A stretch of 27,909 nucleotides of DNA from a virus: IMG/VR virus record IMGVR_UViG_3300027801_000125, positions 1 to 27,909 of that record; one strand, given 5' to 3'. Positions 27,892-27,909 of the stretch are shown here, piece by piece. The stretch's first letter is position 1, and each line of letters begins with the position of its first letter. The position numbers and the translations under genes were made by a program. Under the pieces are notes generated by a model. The model was not told the origin of the DNA. It did no database searches and saw only the letters and a list, made by a program, of their open reading frames with translations.

Positions 27892-27909
27892 AAACAATTA
27901 TGATCAAGG
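27888..27909 (+). CDS. Start of a further gene (3' truncated by the window)
   Basis: An ATG at 27888 overlaps the preceding stop in an ATGA, and the frame stays open through MKTIMIK to the window end. Only seven full codons are visible, so it can be named only as the next member of the small-gene operon. Confidence 0.4.

Noticed and set aside
1-27909. tRNA genes, CRISPR arrays, insertion sequences, integrase and attachment sites
   Set aside because: I looked for cloverleaf-like arms, regularly spaced repeats, transposase or recombinase motifs and long terminal repeats and saw none that I could defend. A covariance-model scan would be needed to exclude tRNAs fully.

Overview
This window is most likely part of a tailed double-stranded DNA phage or prophage infecting a member of the Bacteroidota, probably a flavobacterium. 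The DNA is AT-rich. Every gene I accept is on the + strand, in tightly packed, often overlapping arrays (ATGA, TAATG). Shine-Dalgarno sites are nearly absent. Two intergenic promoters fit the Bacteroidota pattern, TTTG then 19-21 nt then TAnnTTTG. The structural proteins I recognise resemble families I know from Bacteroidota phages. I see no rRNA, tRNA, CRISPR array, insertion sequence or integrase here.

Layout. Positions 1-2326 hold small genes: the end of a membrane protein, a NinG-like zinc nuclease/recombination protein, a sigma-like helix-turn-helix protein and a zinc-ribbon protein. Positions 2348-6162 hold an unusual five-gene cassette: ParB-like, cupin, PAPS-reductase-like (short), PAPS-reductase-like (long, IbrA-like), ParB-like (IbrB-like). 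It runs directly into the terminase genes at 6162-7812. The tail module follows at 7918-17474: an assembly chaperone with a probable -1 frameshift, tail completion candidates, two large tail proteins, a Cys-rich fiber-like protein and the tape measure. The head module spans 17634-23715: XkdF-like protease, acidic scaffold-like protein, major capsid protein, a probable tail-tube protein, a strong terminator, then portal and connector. Lysis genes and a metallophosphoesterase occupy 23715-25418. From 25549 to the end is a run of at least eight small unrecognised genes plus one cut off by the window end, behind two host-type promoters, probably early genes. Replication genes are not in the window.

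How the parts work together. TerS and TerL package DNA through the portal into a shell made by the capsid protein, scaffold and protease. The tape measure, with the G/GT chaperone, would set tail length, and the Cys-rich protein probably sits at the tail tip. Small holin candidates plus a DUF5675 protein probably handle lysis. A 30-nt element repeated without gaps immediately upstream of and including three start codons (2348, 7918, 20765) places TATTA where a -10 box would lie if transcription began at the ATG. The phage's own sigma-like protein is a possible reader of this element.

The best candidate for something undescribed is the duplicated ParB/PAPS-reductase-like set with a cupin between the two halves. 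Neither reductase-like protein shows the C-terminal ECGLH-type motif of true sulfate-assimilation reductases, so a role in nucleic-acid or small-molecule modification, or in regulation as for IbrA/IbrB, seems more likely. That is inference and not shown by the sequence.
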